Shown here: positions 1 through 8,201 of the stretch, one piece after another
How positions within the stretch are numbered: position 1 is the stretch's first letter
Layout of the letters: each line of letters starts with the position of its first letter
Source: Chloroflexota bacterium
GTDB lineage: Bacteria; Chloroflexota; Limnocylindria; Limnocylindrales; CSP1-4
Direction of reading: 5' to 3'
NCBI GenBank assembly: GCA_021777365.1
Contig: JAJYDP010000075.1
Span: forward strand, 1 to 12,562
Length of the DNA: 12,562 nt
Made by a program: the position numbers and the translations under genes
Notes under the pieces: generated by a model
The model's input: only the letters and a program-made list of their open reading frames with translations
Databases searched by the model: none
What the model was told of the DNA's origin: nothing

Positions 1-178
1 CTATGTTCGGTCGGGATAAGAGCTGAAAGCATCTAAGTGCGAAGCTCGCCTCAAGATGAGGTTCCCCACCGGGTCAACCGGGTAAGACCGCAGGGAGACC
101 ACCTGTTTGATAGGCGGCATGTGGAAGTCGGGCAACCGGCGAAGCTGAGCCGTACTAATGGTCGAGGGCTTGACCACC
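1..178 (+). rRNA. rrl: 23S ribosomal RNA, 3' end (partial)
   Basis: This is the last ~180 nt of a 23S rRNA gene; the 5' part lies outside the window. The conserved domain VI text is recognisable: GCTGAAAGCATCTAAG near 24-39, CCTCAAGATGAGGTTCCC near 49-66, and the terminal GTACTAATGGTCGAGGGC near 152-169. The mature 3' end, which pairs with the 23S 5' end in helix H1, is expected around CTTGACC (169-175); the exact end is uncertain by a few bases. Together with the 5S gene 155 bp downstream it shows the end of a normally ordered rrn operon. Short ORFs across it are meaningless. Confidence 0.96.
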
Positions 179-231
179 TTCAGCAGCTGACCCATTGGCA
201 GCTGCAGGCGGACTCTGGGGTCCGTCACCTT

Positions 232-250
232 GCGCACCCGGTGGGTGCGC
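232..250 (+). repeat. Spacer hairpin, 8-bp perfect stem
   Basis: GCGCACCC (232-239) and GGGTGCGC (243-250) are perfect reverse complements separated by a 3-base loop. It lies in the 23S-5S spacer and has no T-tract behind it, so an rRNA processing or folding element is more likely than a terminator. Confidence 0.55.
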
Positions 251-269
251 GGCAGATCGGAGTCGTTCG

Positions 270-305
270 ACCGACCAGGACGGGCGTGGCCCGTTGACGG
301 TCGGT
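270..305 (+). repeat. Nested hairpin ahead of 5S rRNA
   Basis: The outer arms ACCGACC (270-276) and GGTCGGT (299-305) are perfect complements. They enclose an inner stem CGGGC (281-285) / GCCCG (289-293) with a GTG loop. The structure ends 27 bp before the 5S gene and could help define 5S 5' processing; this is inferred from location. Confidence 0.5.
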
Positions 306-332
306 GCTGATCGCGTCATCGCTTCGCAGGAA

Positions 333-451
333 TCCTGGTGACACTAGCGGAGAGGCCACACCCGTTCCCATCCCGAACACGGCAGTTAAGCTCTCCAGCG
401 CCGAAGATACTGAGAGGGCAGCCTTTCGGGAAAATAGGTCGTCGCCAGGGT
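333..451 (+). rRNA. rrf: 5S ribosomal RNA
   Basis: This is a complete 5S rRNA gene of about 119 nt. The terminal helix I is visible: CCTGGTGAC (334-342) pairs with GTCGCCAGG (441-449) with one G-U pair. The conserved loop B/C text GAGGCCACACCCGTTCCCAT begins at 352, followed by CCCGAACACGGCAGTTAAG, and the loop E region includes CGAAGATACTG. Exact ends may shift by one or two bases. It closes the rrn operon begun by the 23S tail. Confidence 0.95.
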
Positions 452-589
452 TCTTGCGTTTTCGGGCCTTTCCGCGCGTGAGTCCGCGACGGGGCCGGCC
501 AGGCGGCGATCCGGAGGCAGCCTCGTGCCTGGGCGCGCCCGGTGGTTCGCTCGGCCGGGGCGCGGCGGACCCGCAGGCCGGACGGCCGG
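452..589. other. 5S-to-LysM intergenic region
   Basis: Just after 5S there is a T-rich run (451-475, containing TTCTTGCGTTTT and CCTTTCC) that may be where rrn transcription stops, but I find no independent hairpin directly before it. The rest is GC-rich with only short imperfect inverted repeats, such as AGGCA and TGCCT near 526-541. No tRNA or ORF with support is seen. Confidence 0.4.
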
Positions 590-595
590 TATCAT
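588..595 (+). promoter_or_regulatory. Putative -10 promoter element of LysM gene
   Basis: GGTATCAT contains the -10-like hexamer TATCAT (590-595). The ATG at 602 lies 6 nt after it, so a start site about 7 nt downstream would fall on the initiation codon, giving a leaderless or nearly leaderless mRNA. No convincing -35 box is visible. The same core GSTANNNT appears before S1, clpC and the PIN-TRAM gene. Confidence 0.5.
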
Positions 596-601
596 GCGCG
601 C

Positions 602-1576
602 ATGGCGTGGAAGGGAGCCCCGGAGTCGCCCGACACCGTCGCGGCTCCCCGAGATGACTCGCTGCCGGATCGGTCGGCCGATGGAGCCGTCGCAGACGAC
701 CCTGCGTTCGGGTTCTGTCCGTATCTGCTGGTGCCCGACGGTGGCTACCGGCTCGCCCGCGCGGCGCGAGAGCACCGCTGCACAGCCGAGCGCCCGTTCG
801 ATGCGCCGTCCACCGAGCGGCAGCGCCGCCTCTGCCTGGACGCCGCGCATCTGACCTGCCCCACGTTCGCGGCTGCCCGCGGGCGGCGCGAGTCCGCCCT
901 GCTCGAGGCCGGGATCCCGGTGCACGAGGGGGCACTCCCGCGGATGCGCCCCCTGGGTCGCACGACGCCAGTGATCCTGGTCGGGGGGCGTGGCGCTCCG
1001 CACTGGCCCGGTTCGGCCCACGAGACGGGATCCGGAGGCGTGGACGCCGAACCGGTGCGCGGCGTGGCCGCGGGGACGGATGTCGCGCGGCCGGGGATCT
1101 CGCGTGGAATCCGGCGTGGCGTTCCGGGCTCGTCGGGTCGGGACGGCCGGTCGGGTGGGGCATCGTGGCGCCGGCTGGCCGGTCCCGCGACAGCCATCGT
1201 GATCCTGCTTGCCGCCGTAGCAGTGATCGCCGCCCAGTTGCCGGGCGGTGCGTCGCCGTCGCCGACGCCGGCGGGGAGCCCCGCCGCCCTGGTCGCGGGC
1301 TCACCGTCCACGGTACCCGCGTCGCCGCTGCCGTCCGCTGCGGCGAGCGCTGCTCCGGTCGCCACGCCCTCGTCCACGCCGGCACTGCAGAGCGTCGCGC
1401 CCTCGGCAGCCCCGACGCCCACCCCGTCGGTCGCCAATACCTACCGTGTCAAGGCGGGTGACACGCTGATCGCCATCGCGGCACGCTTTGGGGTGAGCGT
1501 CGCCGACCTGGAGCAGCTCAACGGGATCACCGACCCGCGCTCCCTGAGGGTCGGCCAGGTGCTGCGCATCCCCTGA
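602..1576 (+). CDS. LysM-domain single-pass membrane protein with N-terminal Cys4 motif
   Basis: A 324-residue protein. Residues 1-195 are hydrophilic and contain four cysteines, C39-x20-C60-x17-C78-x7-C86, in local contexts FCPY, HRC, RLCL and TCPTF. A transmembrane segment spans about 196-213 (ATAIVILLAAVAVIAAQL), followed by a Pro/Ser/Ala/Thr-rich linker (about 215-280). A C-terminal LysM domain occupies 281-324, starting YRVKAGDTLIAIAARFGVS and including the typical LEQLNGI segment. LysM domains bind N-acetylglucosamine-containing polymers such as peptidoglycan. Arginines before the TM and none after it suggest an inside N-terminus and an outside LysM. The frame is open upstream to 542, but ATG 602 fits best because the -10-like box ends 6 nt before it. 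The Cys motif resembles one I recall from Chloroflexota proteins; metal or Fe-S binding is possible but unproven. Nothing in the neighbourhood fixes its role. Confidence 0.85.
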   Translation: MAWKGAPESPDTVAAPRDDSLPDRSADGAVADDPAFGFCPYLLVPDGGYRLARAAREHRCTAERPFDAPSTERQRRLCLDAAHLTCPTFAAARGRRESALLEAGIPVHEGALPRMRPLGRTTPVILVGGRGAPHWPGSAHETGSGGVDAEPVRGVAAGTDVARPGISRGIRRGVPGSSGRDGRSGGASWRRLAGPATAIVILLAAVAVIAAQLPGGASPSPTPAGSPAALVAGSPSTVPASPLPSAAASAAPVATPSSTPALQSVAPSAAPTPTPSVANTYRVKAGDTLIAIAARFGVSVADLEQLNGITDPRSLRVGQVLRIP

Positions 1577-1579
1577 GCG

Positions 1580-1661
1580 GGCGCTCCGGATCCCCCGGGC
1601 ACGTGCTCCGCACCCTGTGAGCGGCCGCAGCCGATCGGCTGAGACGGCGCTCCGGATCCCC
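1580..1661 (+). repeat. 16-bp direct repeat pair between LysM gene and S1
   Basis: GGCGCTCCGGATCCCC occurs at 1580-1595 and again at 1646-1661, identical in both copies and 66 bp apart. Both copies are near related flanks (CCCTGAGCGG before the first, CCTGTGACG after the second). It may be a remnant of a local duplication or a pair of protein-binding sites; nothing decides between these. Confidence 0.6.
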
Positions 1662-1713
1662 TGTGACGAGGGGGGCGCGTCCTCCGGCCGCCGACCTCGT
1701 GCGCGTTGCGGCC

Positions 1714-1724
1714 TGTGGTACCAT
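1714..1724 (+). promoter_or_regulatory. Putative extended -10 promoter of S1 gene
   Basis: TGTGGTACCAT contains an upstream TG and the -10-like TACCAT (1719-1724); its first seven bases (TGTGGTA) plus C match the element at 8191-8201 ahead of the PIN-TRAM gene. A start near 1731 would give a leader of about 160 nt before the S1 start, containing the hairpin at 1826-1849. No clear -35 box is visible. Confidence 0.5.
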
Positions 1725-1825
1725 CCCATGGCCCTGCGAGGGGACAGCAGAAGAGAGCGGCGCGGCGGGGCGACGGAGGACGGACCGAGTCTCATCAGGA
1801 CACGGACGAGCAACCTGCGGATGCC

Positions 1826-1858
1826 ACGCCTGAGCGCCGGCTCAGGCGTTGTTGTTTC
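1826..1858 (+). terminator. Terminator-like hairpin in S1 leader (possible attenuator)
   Basis: ACGCCTGAGC (1826-1835) and GCTCAGGCGT (1840-1849) form a perfect 10-bp stem around a GCCG loop, directly followed by T-rich sequence (GTTGTTGTTTCAC, 1848-1860 region). It is the most canonical intrinsic-terminator shape in the window. It lies downstream of the putative promoter at 1714-1724 and 30 bp upstream of the S1 start. It therefore either ends transcription from the left or conditionally stops S1 transcription. Autogenous control of S1 is known in other bacteria; this mechanism is inferred here. Confidence 0.6.
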
Positions 1859-1878
1859 ACGCCGGAGCAGGTTTGACG

Positions 1879-1883
1879 AGGAG
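1879..1883 (+). promoter_or_regulatory. Ribosome binding site deciding the S1 start
   Basis: AGGAG at 1879-1883 lies 6 nt before TTG at 1890, ideal Shine-Dalgarno spacing. The next in-frame candidate, ATG at 1920, has only GGGCGGG-like sequence before it, so the TTG is preferred. Confidence 0.65.
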
Positions 1884-1889
1884 AGGACA

Positions 1890-3746
1890 TTGAGCCAGGA
1901 CGAGACGGGCGGGACGACCATGGAGGCCGAGGCGACAGCGCCGGCTTCCGCCGTGGTCGAGGAGCGCGTCGGCAGCACCGCCGACGAGCCCGCCGGAGCG
2001 AGCACCACGACCGACAGCGCCACGGAAACCGGTGAGCAGGTGACGGAGGTCGCCGCCGATACGGCGACGGAACCGGCCGTCGGAGCGGATGAGGCGTCGA
2101 CGACGGCGGCTCCCGCGGTCGCCGCGGAGCAGGAGCTGACGCCGCCGGCCGAGGCCGCGGCGGAAGCGGCCGAGCCCGCGGTGGAGGCAGCCTCGACGCC
2201 CGCCGAGACGGTGGGTGTGGAGACGCCCGTCGCGGAGGCCGAGCCGGCCGAAGCGGTAGCCGAGCCCGTCGCGGAGGCCGAGCCGGCCGAAGCGGTAGCC
2301 GAGCCCGTCGCGGTAGCCGAGGCGCCTGCCGCGGTCGAGCCCGCCGCGGTCGAGCCCGCCGTCGCTGTCGCAGCGGTCGAGGCTGCGCCGGCCGCTCCCT
2401 CCGAGGAGGAGCGCTCCCTGGCGCCCGCAGCGGTGGCCGAGGTCGCCCCGCGTCCGGCACGTCCCGAGCCGACCACCATGGCCGAGCTCCTGCAGCAGCA
2501 GGAAGGGGACATCCGCTCGTTCAAGCACGGCGACGTGGTCGAGGGGACGGTCGTCCGCGTCGACCGGGACGAGATCCTCGTCGACATCGGCGCGAAGAGC
2601 GAGGGCGTGGTCAGCAACCGCGAGCTCTTCGGCCGCCACGCCGACAGCCAGCCGCAGCCGGCGGTCGGCGACCAGGTGCTCGTCTACGTCCTGCAGCCCG
2701 AGTCGAACGAGGGGCACGCGGTCCTGTCGCTGCGCCGAGCGGGGCTCGAGCGCAAGTGGCGCGCCATGCAGGAGCAGCTCGAGGCCGGCGCGATCATCGA
2801 GGCGCCCGTCATCGACCACAACAAGGGCGGCCTGATCGTCGACTGCGGCATCCGCGGCTTCGTCCCGATCAGCCAGATCGTCGACTTCCCGCGGCGCCCG
2901 CAGAACGAGCAGCCCAGGGATGCCGCGCAGGAGATCGCCGAGAAGCTGCAGCCGTACGTGGGACGGCGCCTCCGCCTCAAGATCCTGGAGGTCAACCGCA
3001 AGGCGAACCGCCTCATCCTGTCGGAGAAGGTGGCCCTGTACGAGGAGCGGCGCGAGAAGCGCGACGAGCTCTTCAGCAGCCTCCAGGTCGGCCAGAAGGT
3101 CAACGGGACCGTGCGGTCCATCGCACCGTTCGGCGTCTTCATCGATCTCGGCGGGATCGACGGACTCGTCCACAAGAGCGAGCTCTCGTGGAACAAGGTC
3201 AACAATCCCGAGGCCGGATACCGCGTGGGCGACCAGGTCGACGCCGAGGTCATCGACATCAACCACGAGCGCGGACGGATCAGCCTCTCGATCCGCCGGC
3301 TCCAGCCGGATCCCTGGCACTCCACCGTGGCGGACTTCAAGGTCGGCGACGTCATCGACGGCACGGTCACCAAGATCGTGAACTTCGGTGCCTTCGTCCG
3401 GGTCCGCGACGGCCTGGAGGGCCTGATCCACATCAGCGAGCTGTCCCACCAGCGCGTCGCGCATCCGAGCGACGTCGTGCACGAGGGCCAGACGCTGAAG
3501 CTCAAGATCATCTCCCTCGACTCCGAGCGGCATCGCCTGGGCCTGAGCCTCAAGCAGGCCGAGGAACCGCCCGCCCGTCCGACCCCGGAGCCGCGCGAGC
3601 GTCGTCCGCGCCCGGAGCGCGGCTACGACCCGTCGCAGGCGGTCCAGGAGCCCGAGGGCGGGATCGACAACACCCTCGCTGCCGCGTTCGCGCAGGTCCG
3701 CCGACAGGTGGCCGAAGCGGAGGCGGAGCAGGAGGGCGAAGGCTGA
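1890..3746 (+). CDS. rpsA: 30S ribosomal protein S1 (four S1 domains, long acidic N-terminus)
   Basis: 618 residues from TTG 1890; ATG 1920 would give 608. S1 binds mRNA on the 30S subunit and helps initiation. Residues 1 to about 205 are a low-complexity Ala/Glu/Pro/Val/Thr extension with internal repeats, likely disordered and acidic. Four OB-fold S1 repeats follow at about 210-287 (GDVVEGTVV), 300-378 (the most divergent; GGLIVDCGIRGFVPISQI), 398-470 (APFGVFIDLGGIDGLVHKSE) and 484-555 (NFGAFVRVRDGLEGLIHISE). A charged Arg/Pro/Glu tail ends the protein. Four repeats match the shorter S1 form of Gram-positive-type lineages rather than the six-domain proteobacterial form; the N-terminal extension is unusually long. 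It appears to be a single-gene unit, with its own promoter-like element and hairpin in the leader and a strong hairpin after the stop. Confidence 0.93.
   Translation: MSQDETGGTTMEAEATAPASAVVEERVGSTADEPAGASTTTDSATETGEQVTEVAADTATEPAVGADEASTTAAPAVAAEQELTPPAEAAAEAAEPAVEAASTPAETVGVETPVAEAEPAEAVAEPVAEAEPAEAVAEPVAVAEAPAAVEPAAVEPAVAVAAVEAAPAAPSEEERSLAPAAVAEVAPRPARPEPTTMAELLQQQEGDIRSFKHGDVVEGTVVRVDRDEILVDIGAKSEGVVSNRELFGRHADSQPQPAVGDQVLVYVLQPESNEGHAVLSLRRAGLERKWRAMQEQLEAGAIIEAPVIDHNKGGLIVDCGIRGFVPISQIVDFPRRPQNEQPRDAAQEIAEKLQPYVGRRLRLKILEVNRKANRLILSEKVALYEERREKRDELFSSLQVGQKVNGTVRSIAPFGVFIDLGGIDGLVHKSELSWNKVNNPEAGYRVGDQVDAEVIDINHERGRISLSIRRLQPDPWHSTVADFKVGDVIDGTVTKIVNFGAFVRVRDGLEGLIHISELSHQRVAHPSDVVHEGQTLKLKIISLDSERHRLGLSLKQAEEPPARPTPEPRERRPRPERGYDPSQAVQEPEGGIDNTLAAAFAQVRRQVAEAEAEQEGEG
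2229..2306 (+). repeat. 39-bp perfect tandem repeat (x2) inside S1 gene
   Basis: Two identical 39-bp units (2229-2267 and 2268-2306) each encode VAEAEPAEAVAEP. A third partial copy starts at 2307 (GTCGCGGTAGCCGAG). Identity at every base, including synonymous positions, points to recent duplication or slippage in a tolerant disordered region. Unit count may differ between strains. Confidence 0.9.
2328..2357 (+). repeat. 15-bp perfect tandem repeat (x2) inside S1 gene
   Basis: GCCGCGGTCGAGCCC occurs twice back to back (2328-2342, 2343-2357), encoding AAVEP twice. It continues the repeat-driven growth of the S1 N-terminal extension. Confidence 0.85.
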
Positions 3747-3769
3747 TCCCCGGCCGACCCTGATCACGA

Positions 3770-3800
3770 CGGCCCGCCGGTCCACCGGCGGGCCGTTCGC
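3770..3800 (+). terminator. Hairpin after S1 gene, probable terminator
   Basis: CGGCCCGCCGG (3770-3780) and CCGGCGGGCCG (3785-3795) form a perfect 11-bp GC stem with a TCCA loop, beginning 23 bp after the S1 stop. It is followed only by TTCGC, so the U-tract is poor; L-shaped GC-only terminators like this are common in high-GC genomes. Position and stem quality support transcription termination or mRNA 3'-end protection. Confidence 0.7.
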
Positions 3801-3852
3801 ACAGCAAGGGCCACGCGGCGCGCGGGCCCCCGTCCCCCGGTCGCCGGCACGC

Positions 3853-3897
3853 GCGAGGCCCCCGGTCGCGAGGCCCCGGGTCGCGAGACCCCCGGCG
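3853..3897. repeat. 15-bp tandem repeat, three units
   Basis: Three consecutive 15-bp units beginning GCGAG: GCGAGGCCCCCGGTC (3853-3867), GCGAGGCCCCGGGTC (3868-3882) and GCGAGACCCCCGGCG (3883-3897). A shortened related stretch (CCCCCGGTCGCC) precedes them near 3835. It is non-coding; function is unknown, and slippage in GC-rich sequence is the simplest origin. Confidence 0.75.
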
Positions 3898-4081
3898 AGC
3901 GCGGGGCCCCCTGGCGCTCTCGGGCGCCCGCCCCGCACGGGCCCCCGGGCGCATCGTGGCCGCGGCCACACGAGGCTCGGGGCCGCCCCCGCGCCCGTGC
4001 CCTGAGGTTCCTGCATCCGCCGGGACGCGGCGGACGAACACCTCGCAGGGGGATGTCACGCGGGGTGCTCCGAGGACCCCG

Positions 4082-4090
4082 TGCTAGGAT
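4082..4090 (+). promoter_or_regulatory. Putative extended -10 promoter of clpC
   Basis: TGCTAGGAT has the TGN extension and a -10-like TAGGAT (4085-4090). A start near 4097 gives a leader of about 47 nt. GTGCT also occurs 16 bp upstream (4065-4069 and 4081-4085). I see no full CIRCE inverted repeat and no CtsR heptad repeat, so heat-shock control by HrcA or CtsR is not supported. Confidence 0.45.
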
Positions 4091-4143
4091 TGGGCGACGG
4101 GCGGGCCACTCGGAGCCCCCCGCCGAAAGGGCGCTTCGACTCC

Positions 4144-6624
<2,481 letters not shown>

Positions 6625-6625
6625 C

Positions 6626-8146
6626 GTGGCGCGGCCCACGAGCCGCTTCGTCTGCCAGGCCTGCGGCGCGTCCTTCCCGCGCTGGGAAGGACAGTGCCGC
6701 GCGTGCGACGCCTGGAACACCCTGGTCGAGACCCTGGTCCGGGAACCGGGCCGTGCCCGCGCTGCTTCCCGCACGCTGGAGGGAGGGGCGCCGCCGACGC
6801 CGCTCCGGCACCTCGAGGAGCCGGAGCTGGTCCGGTGCAGCACGGGGATCGGCGAGCTGGACCGGGTGCTCGGCGGTGGCCTGGTGCCCGGGAGCCTGGT
6901 CCTGCTGGGCGGCGAGCCGGGGGTCGGCAAGTCCACGCTCGTCCTGGCGGCGGCCGCGGGGATCGCGACGCGCGCGGCAGAGGCAGGCTCCTCCCCGGGT
7001 CGCGCCCCGTCCTCGGGCGGCCGGTCCCTCTCGGTGTCGGGCGCATCGACCGGGACCACGCACGCTCCCGGGCAGCGCGACACGGTCCTGTACGCGAGCG
7101 GCGAGGAATCGGCCGGGCAGCTGCGCCTGCGGGCCAGCCGGCTTGGCCTGGTGGACGGTCCCGCCGGCGAGGCGATCCTCGTGGTGGCCGAGACCGACGT
7201 GGAGCGCATCGTGGAACGGGCGCGGGACGTGGCGCCCGCCGTGCTGGTGGTCGACTCGATCCAGACCGTGGCGCTGGACGAGCTGGACGGTCCACCGGGC
7301 TCCGTGGGCCAGGTCCGCGAGGCCGCGCTCCGCCTGCTGCAGTACGCGAAGAACGACGGCGTCCCGGTCGTCCTGGTGGGCCACGTGACGAAGGACGGGA
7401 GCCTGGCCGGCCCCAAGACCCTCGAGCACCTGGTGGACGCGGTCCTCGCCCTGGAGGGCGAGCGGGGCGGCGGCCTGCGGCTGCTGCGGGCGACCAAGAA
7501 CCGTTTCGGCTCCACCGAGGAGGTGGGGGTCTTCGCGATGGGCGAGGAGGGCCTCCGCGAGGTGGCCGATCCGGCGCGTGCCTTCCTGGCCGAGGTGGAC
7601 CGGGGAGCGCCGGGCTCCGCGATCGGGGCGACCCTGGAGGGCAGCCGCCCGCTCATGGTGGAGGTGCAGGCCCTCGTGGCGCCCGCGGCCTACGGCACCC
7701 CGCGCCGAACCGCCAGCGGGATCGACCAGAACCGGCTCGCCCTGCTGCTCGCGGTGCTGGCGCGCCGGGCCGGGATCGGGCTGGCCGCCCACGACGTCTA
7801 CGCAAGCGTCGCGGGGGGCCTGGCGATCGAGGAGCCGGCGCTGGATCTCCCGCTGGCGCTCGCCCTCGCCTCCTCGCTGCGCGACCGCCCGGTGCGCGCC
7901 GGGACGGTGGCGGCCGGCGAGATCGGGCTGCTCGGCGAGCTGCGCCCGGTCTCGGGGCTCGCCAGGCGCCTGCGCGAGGCGGAGCGGCTGGGGTTCGAGC
8001 GCGCGATCGTGCCGGCGGAGCGAGGCGGCCGGACCGGCGAGATCCCGGAGCGGATCGGCGGCCTGCGCGTGATGGCCTGCGGCACGCTCCGCGAGGCCGT
8101 CACGCTCGCGCTGGCGCCCCTGCCGGAGGGTGCGGCCGCGCCCTGA
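6626..8146 (+). CDS. radA: DNA repair protein RadA (Sms)
   Basis: 506 residues. RadA is a RecA-like ATPase and branch-migration helicase that acts on recombination intermediates. Domains in order: an N-terminal zinc finger with C10, C13, C24 and C27; the ATPase with Walker A GEPGVGKS (96-103), Walker B-type VLVVDSIQT, and the RadA signature KNRFG (291-295); and a C-terminal Lon-protease-like domain (from about 350, including LDLPLALALASSL). The stretch between Walker A and the conserved YASGEES is about 55 residues, against about 20 in the E. coli protein as I recall it, so there is an insertion of roughly 35 Ser/Gly/Ala-rich residues at about 120-152. It starts at GTG one base after the clpC stop with no clear Shine-Dalgarno site, which implies coupling to clpC translation. 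The clpC-radA order is conserved in many Gram-positive-type bacteria. Confidence 0.96.
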   Translation: MARPTSRFVCQACGASFPRWEGQCRACDAWNTLVETLVREPGRARAASRTLEGGAPPTPLRHLEEPELVRCSTGIGELDRVLGGGLVPGSLVLLGGEPGVGKSTLVLAAAAGIATRAAEAGSSPGRAPSSGGRSLSVSGASTGTTHAPGQRDTVLYASGEESAGQLRLRASRLGLVDGPAGEAILVVAETDVERIVERARDVAPAVLVVDSIQTVALDELDGPPGSVGQVREAALRLLQYAKNDGVPVVLVGHVTKDGSLAGPKTLEHLVDAVLALEGERGGGLRLLRATKNRFGSTEEVGVFAMGEEGLREVADPARAFLAEVDRGAPGSAIGATLEGSRPLMVEVQALVAPAAYGTPRRTASGIDQNRLALLLAVLARRAGIGLAAHDVYASVAGGLAIEEPALDLPLALALASSLRDRPVRAGTVAAGEIGLLGELRPVSGLARRLREAERLGFERAIVPAERGGRTGEIPERIGGLRVMACGTLREAVTLALAPLPEGAAAP

Positions 8147-8178
8147 GCGACGGTCCCGACCGACCCGGGGGCGTCTTG

Positions 8179-8190
8179 GGGGCATGCCCC
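8179..8190. promoter_or_regulatory. 12-bp palindrome abutting the PIN-TRAM promoter
   Basis: GGGGCATGCCCC is a perfect 12-bp palindrome that ends exactly where the extended -10 element begins (8191). It would lie between about -30 and -18 relative to a start near 8208, where a repressor or activator dimer could act. It may be chance in GC-rich DNA, or a weak end signal for radA. Confidence 0.4.
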
Positions 8191-8201
8191 TGTGGTACGC
8201 T
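8191..8201 (+). promoter_or_regulatory. Putative extended -10 promoter of PIN-TRAM/ispDF/cysS run
   Basis: TGTGGTACGCT carries the TG extension and -10-like TACGCT (8196-8201), and shares its first eight bases with the S1 element at 1714. The ATG at 8212 begins 10 nt after it, so the expected mRNA has a leader of only about 3-5 nt. No Shine-Dalgarno site is present, consistent with leaderless translation. Confidence 0.5.

Larger units (their letters stand above)
179..332 (+). other. 23S-5S internal transcribed spacer
   Basis: This is the spacer between the 23S and 5S genes. It contains no tRNA. It holds two inverted repeats (232-250 and 270-305) and two copies of the hexamer CAGCTG (184-189 and 199-204). 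Such stems in rRNA spacers are commonly processing sites for RNase III-type enzymes; that role is inferred here from position only. Confidence 0.7.
1577..1889 (+). other. Intergenic region and S1 leader
   Basis: This 313-bp stretch has no supported gene of its own. In order it holds a 16-bp direct repeat (1580-1595 and 1646-1661), short palindromes (GAGCGGGCGCTC at 1575-1586, GCACGTGC at 1599-1606), a promoter-like extended -10 (1714-1724), a terminator-like hairpin with T-rich tail (1826-1858), and the S1 ribosome binding site (1879-1883). The S1 reading frame stays open leftward to 1617 but lacks a ribosome-binding site there, so I read it as untranslated leader. Confidence 0.6.
3747..4143. 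other. S1-clpC intergenic region
   Basis: These 397 bp hold no gene I can support. They contain the S1 terminator hairpin (3770-3795), a 15-bp tandem repeat (3853-3897), another possible stem (GCGCCCG 3924-3930 with CGGGCGC 3946-3952), and the clpC promoter-like element (4082-4090). The middle (about 3800-3960) is extremely GC-rich and low in complexity; the minus-strand frame that stays open across it looks like a by-product of that composition. Confidence 0.6.

Noticed and set aside
179..601. tRNA gene around the 5S gene
   Set aside because: I looked for the GGTTCGAATCC-type T-loop and a cloverleaf in the spacers and found neither.
225..1385. 386-codon minus-strand frame across 5S and the LysM gene
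   Set aside because: It crosses the complete 5S rRNA gene and the LysM coding region, so it is not a gene.
1617..1889. Longer S1 start at 1617 or at ATG 1728
   Set aside because: The frame is open but there is no Shine-Dalgarno site, ATG 1728 would lie only 3 nt after the -10 hexamer and so before the transcript start, and the hairpin at 1826-1849 fits a non-coding leader better.
3835..3960. CRISPR array
   Set aside because: The 15-bp units are adjacent without spacers and too short for CRISPR repeats, and no cas gene is present.
1857..4016. 719-codon minus-strand frame across S1
   Set aside because: It is a shadow of the S1 gene and the low-complexity gap after it; its sequence is compositionally biased and domain-free.
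3550..4059. 169-codon minus-strand gene in the S1-clpC gap
   Set aside because: Half of it lies antisense to S1, the rest is Gly/Arg/Pro-rich low complexity over a tandem repeat, and no ribosome site or domain is seen.
4060..4100. CIRCE (HrcA) operator before clpC
   Set aside because: GTGCTAG at 4081-4087 resembles one half of CIRCE, but the matching TTAGCACTC arm at the right distance is absent.
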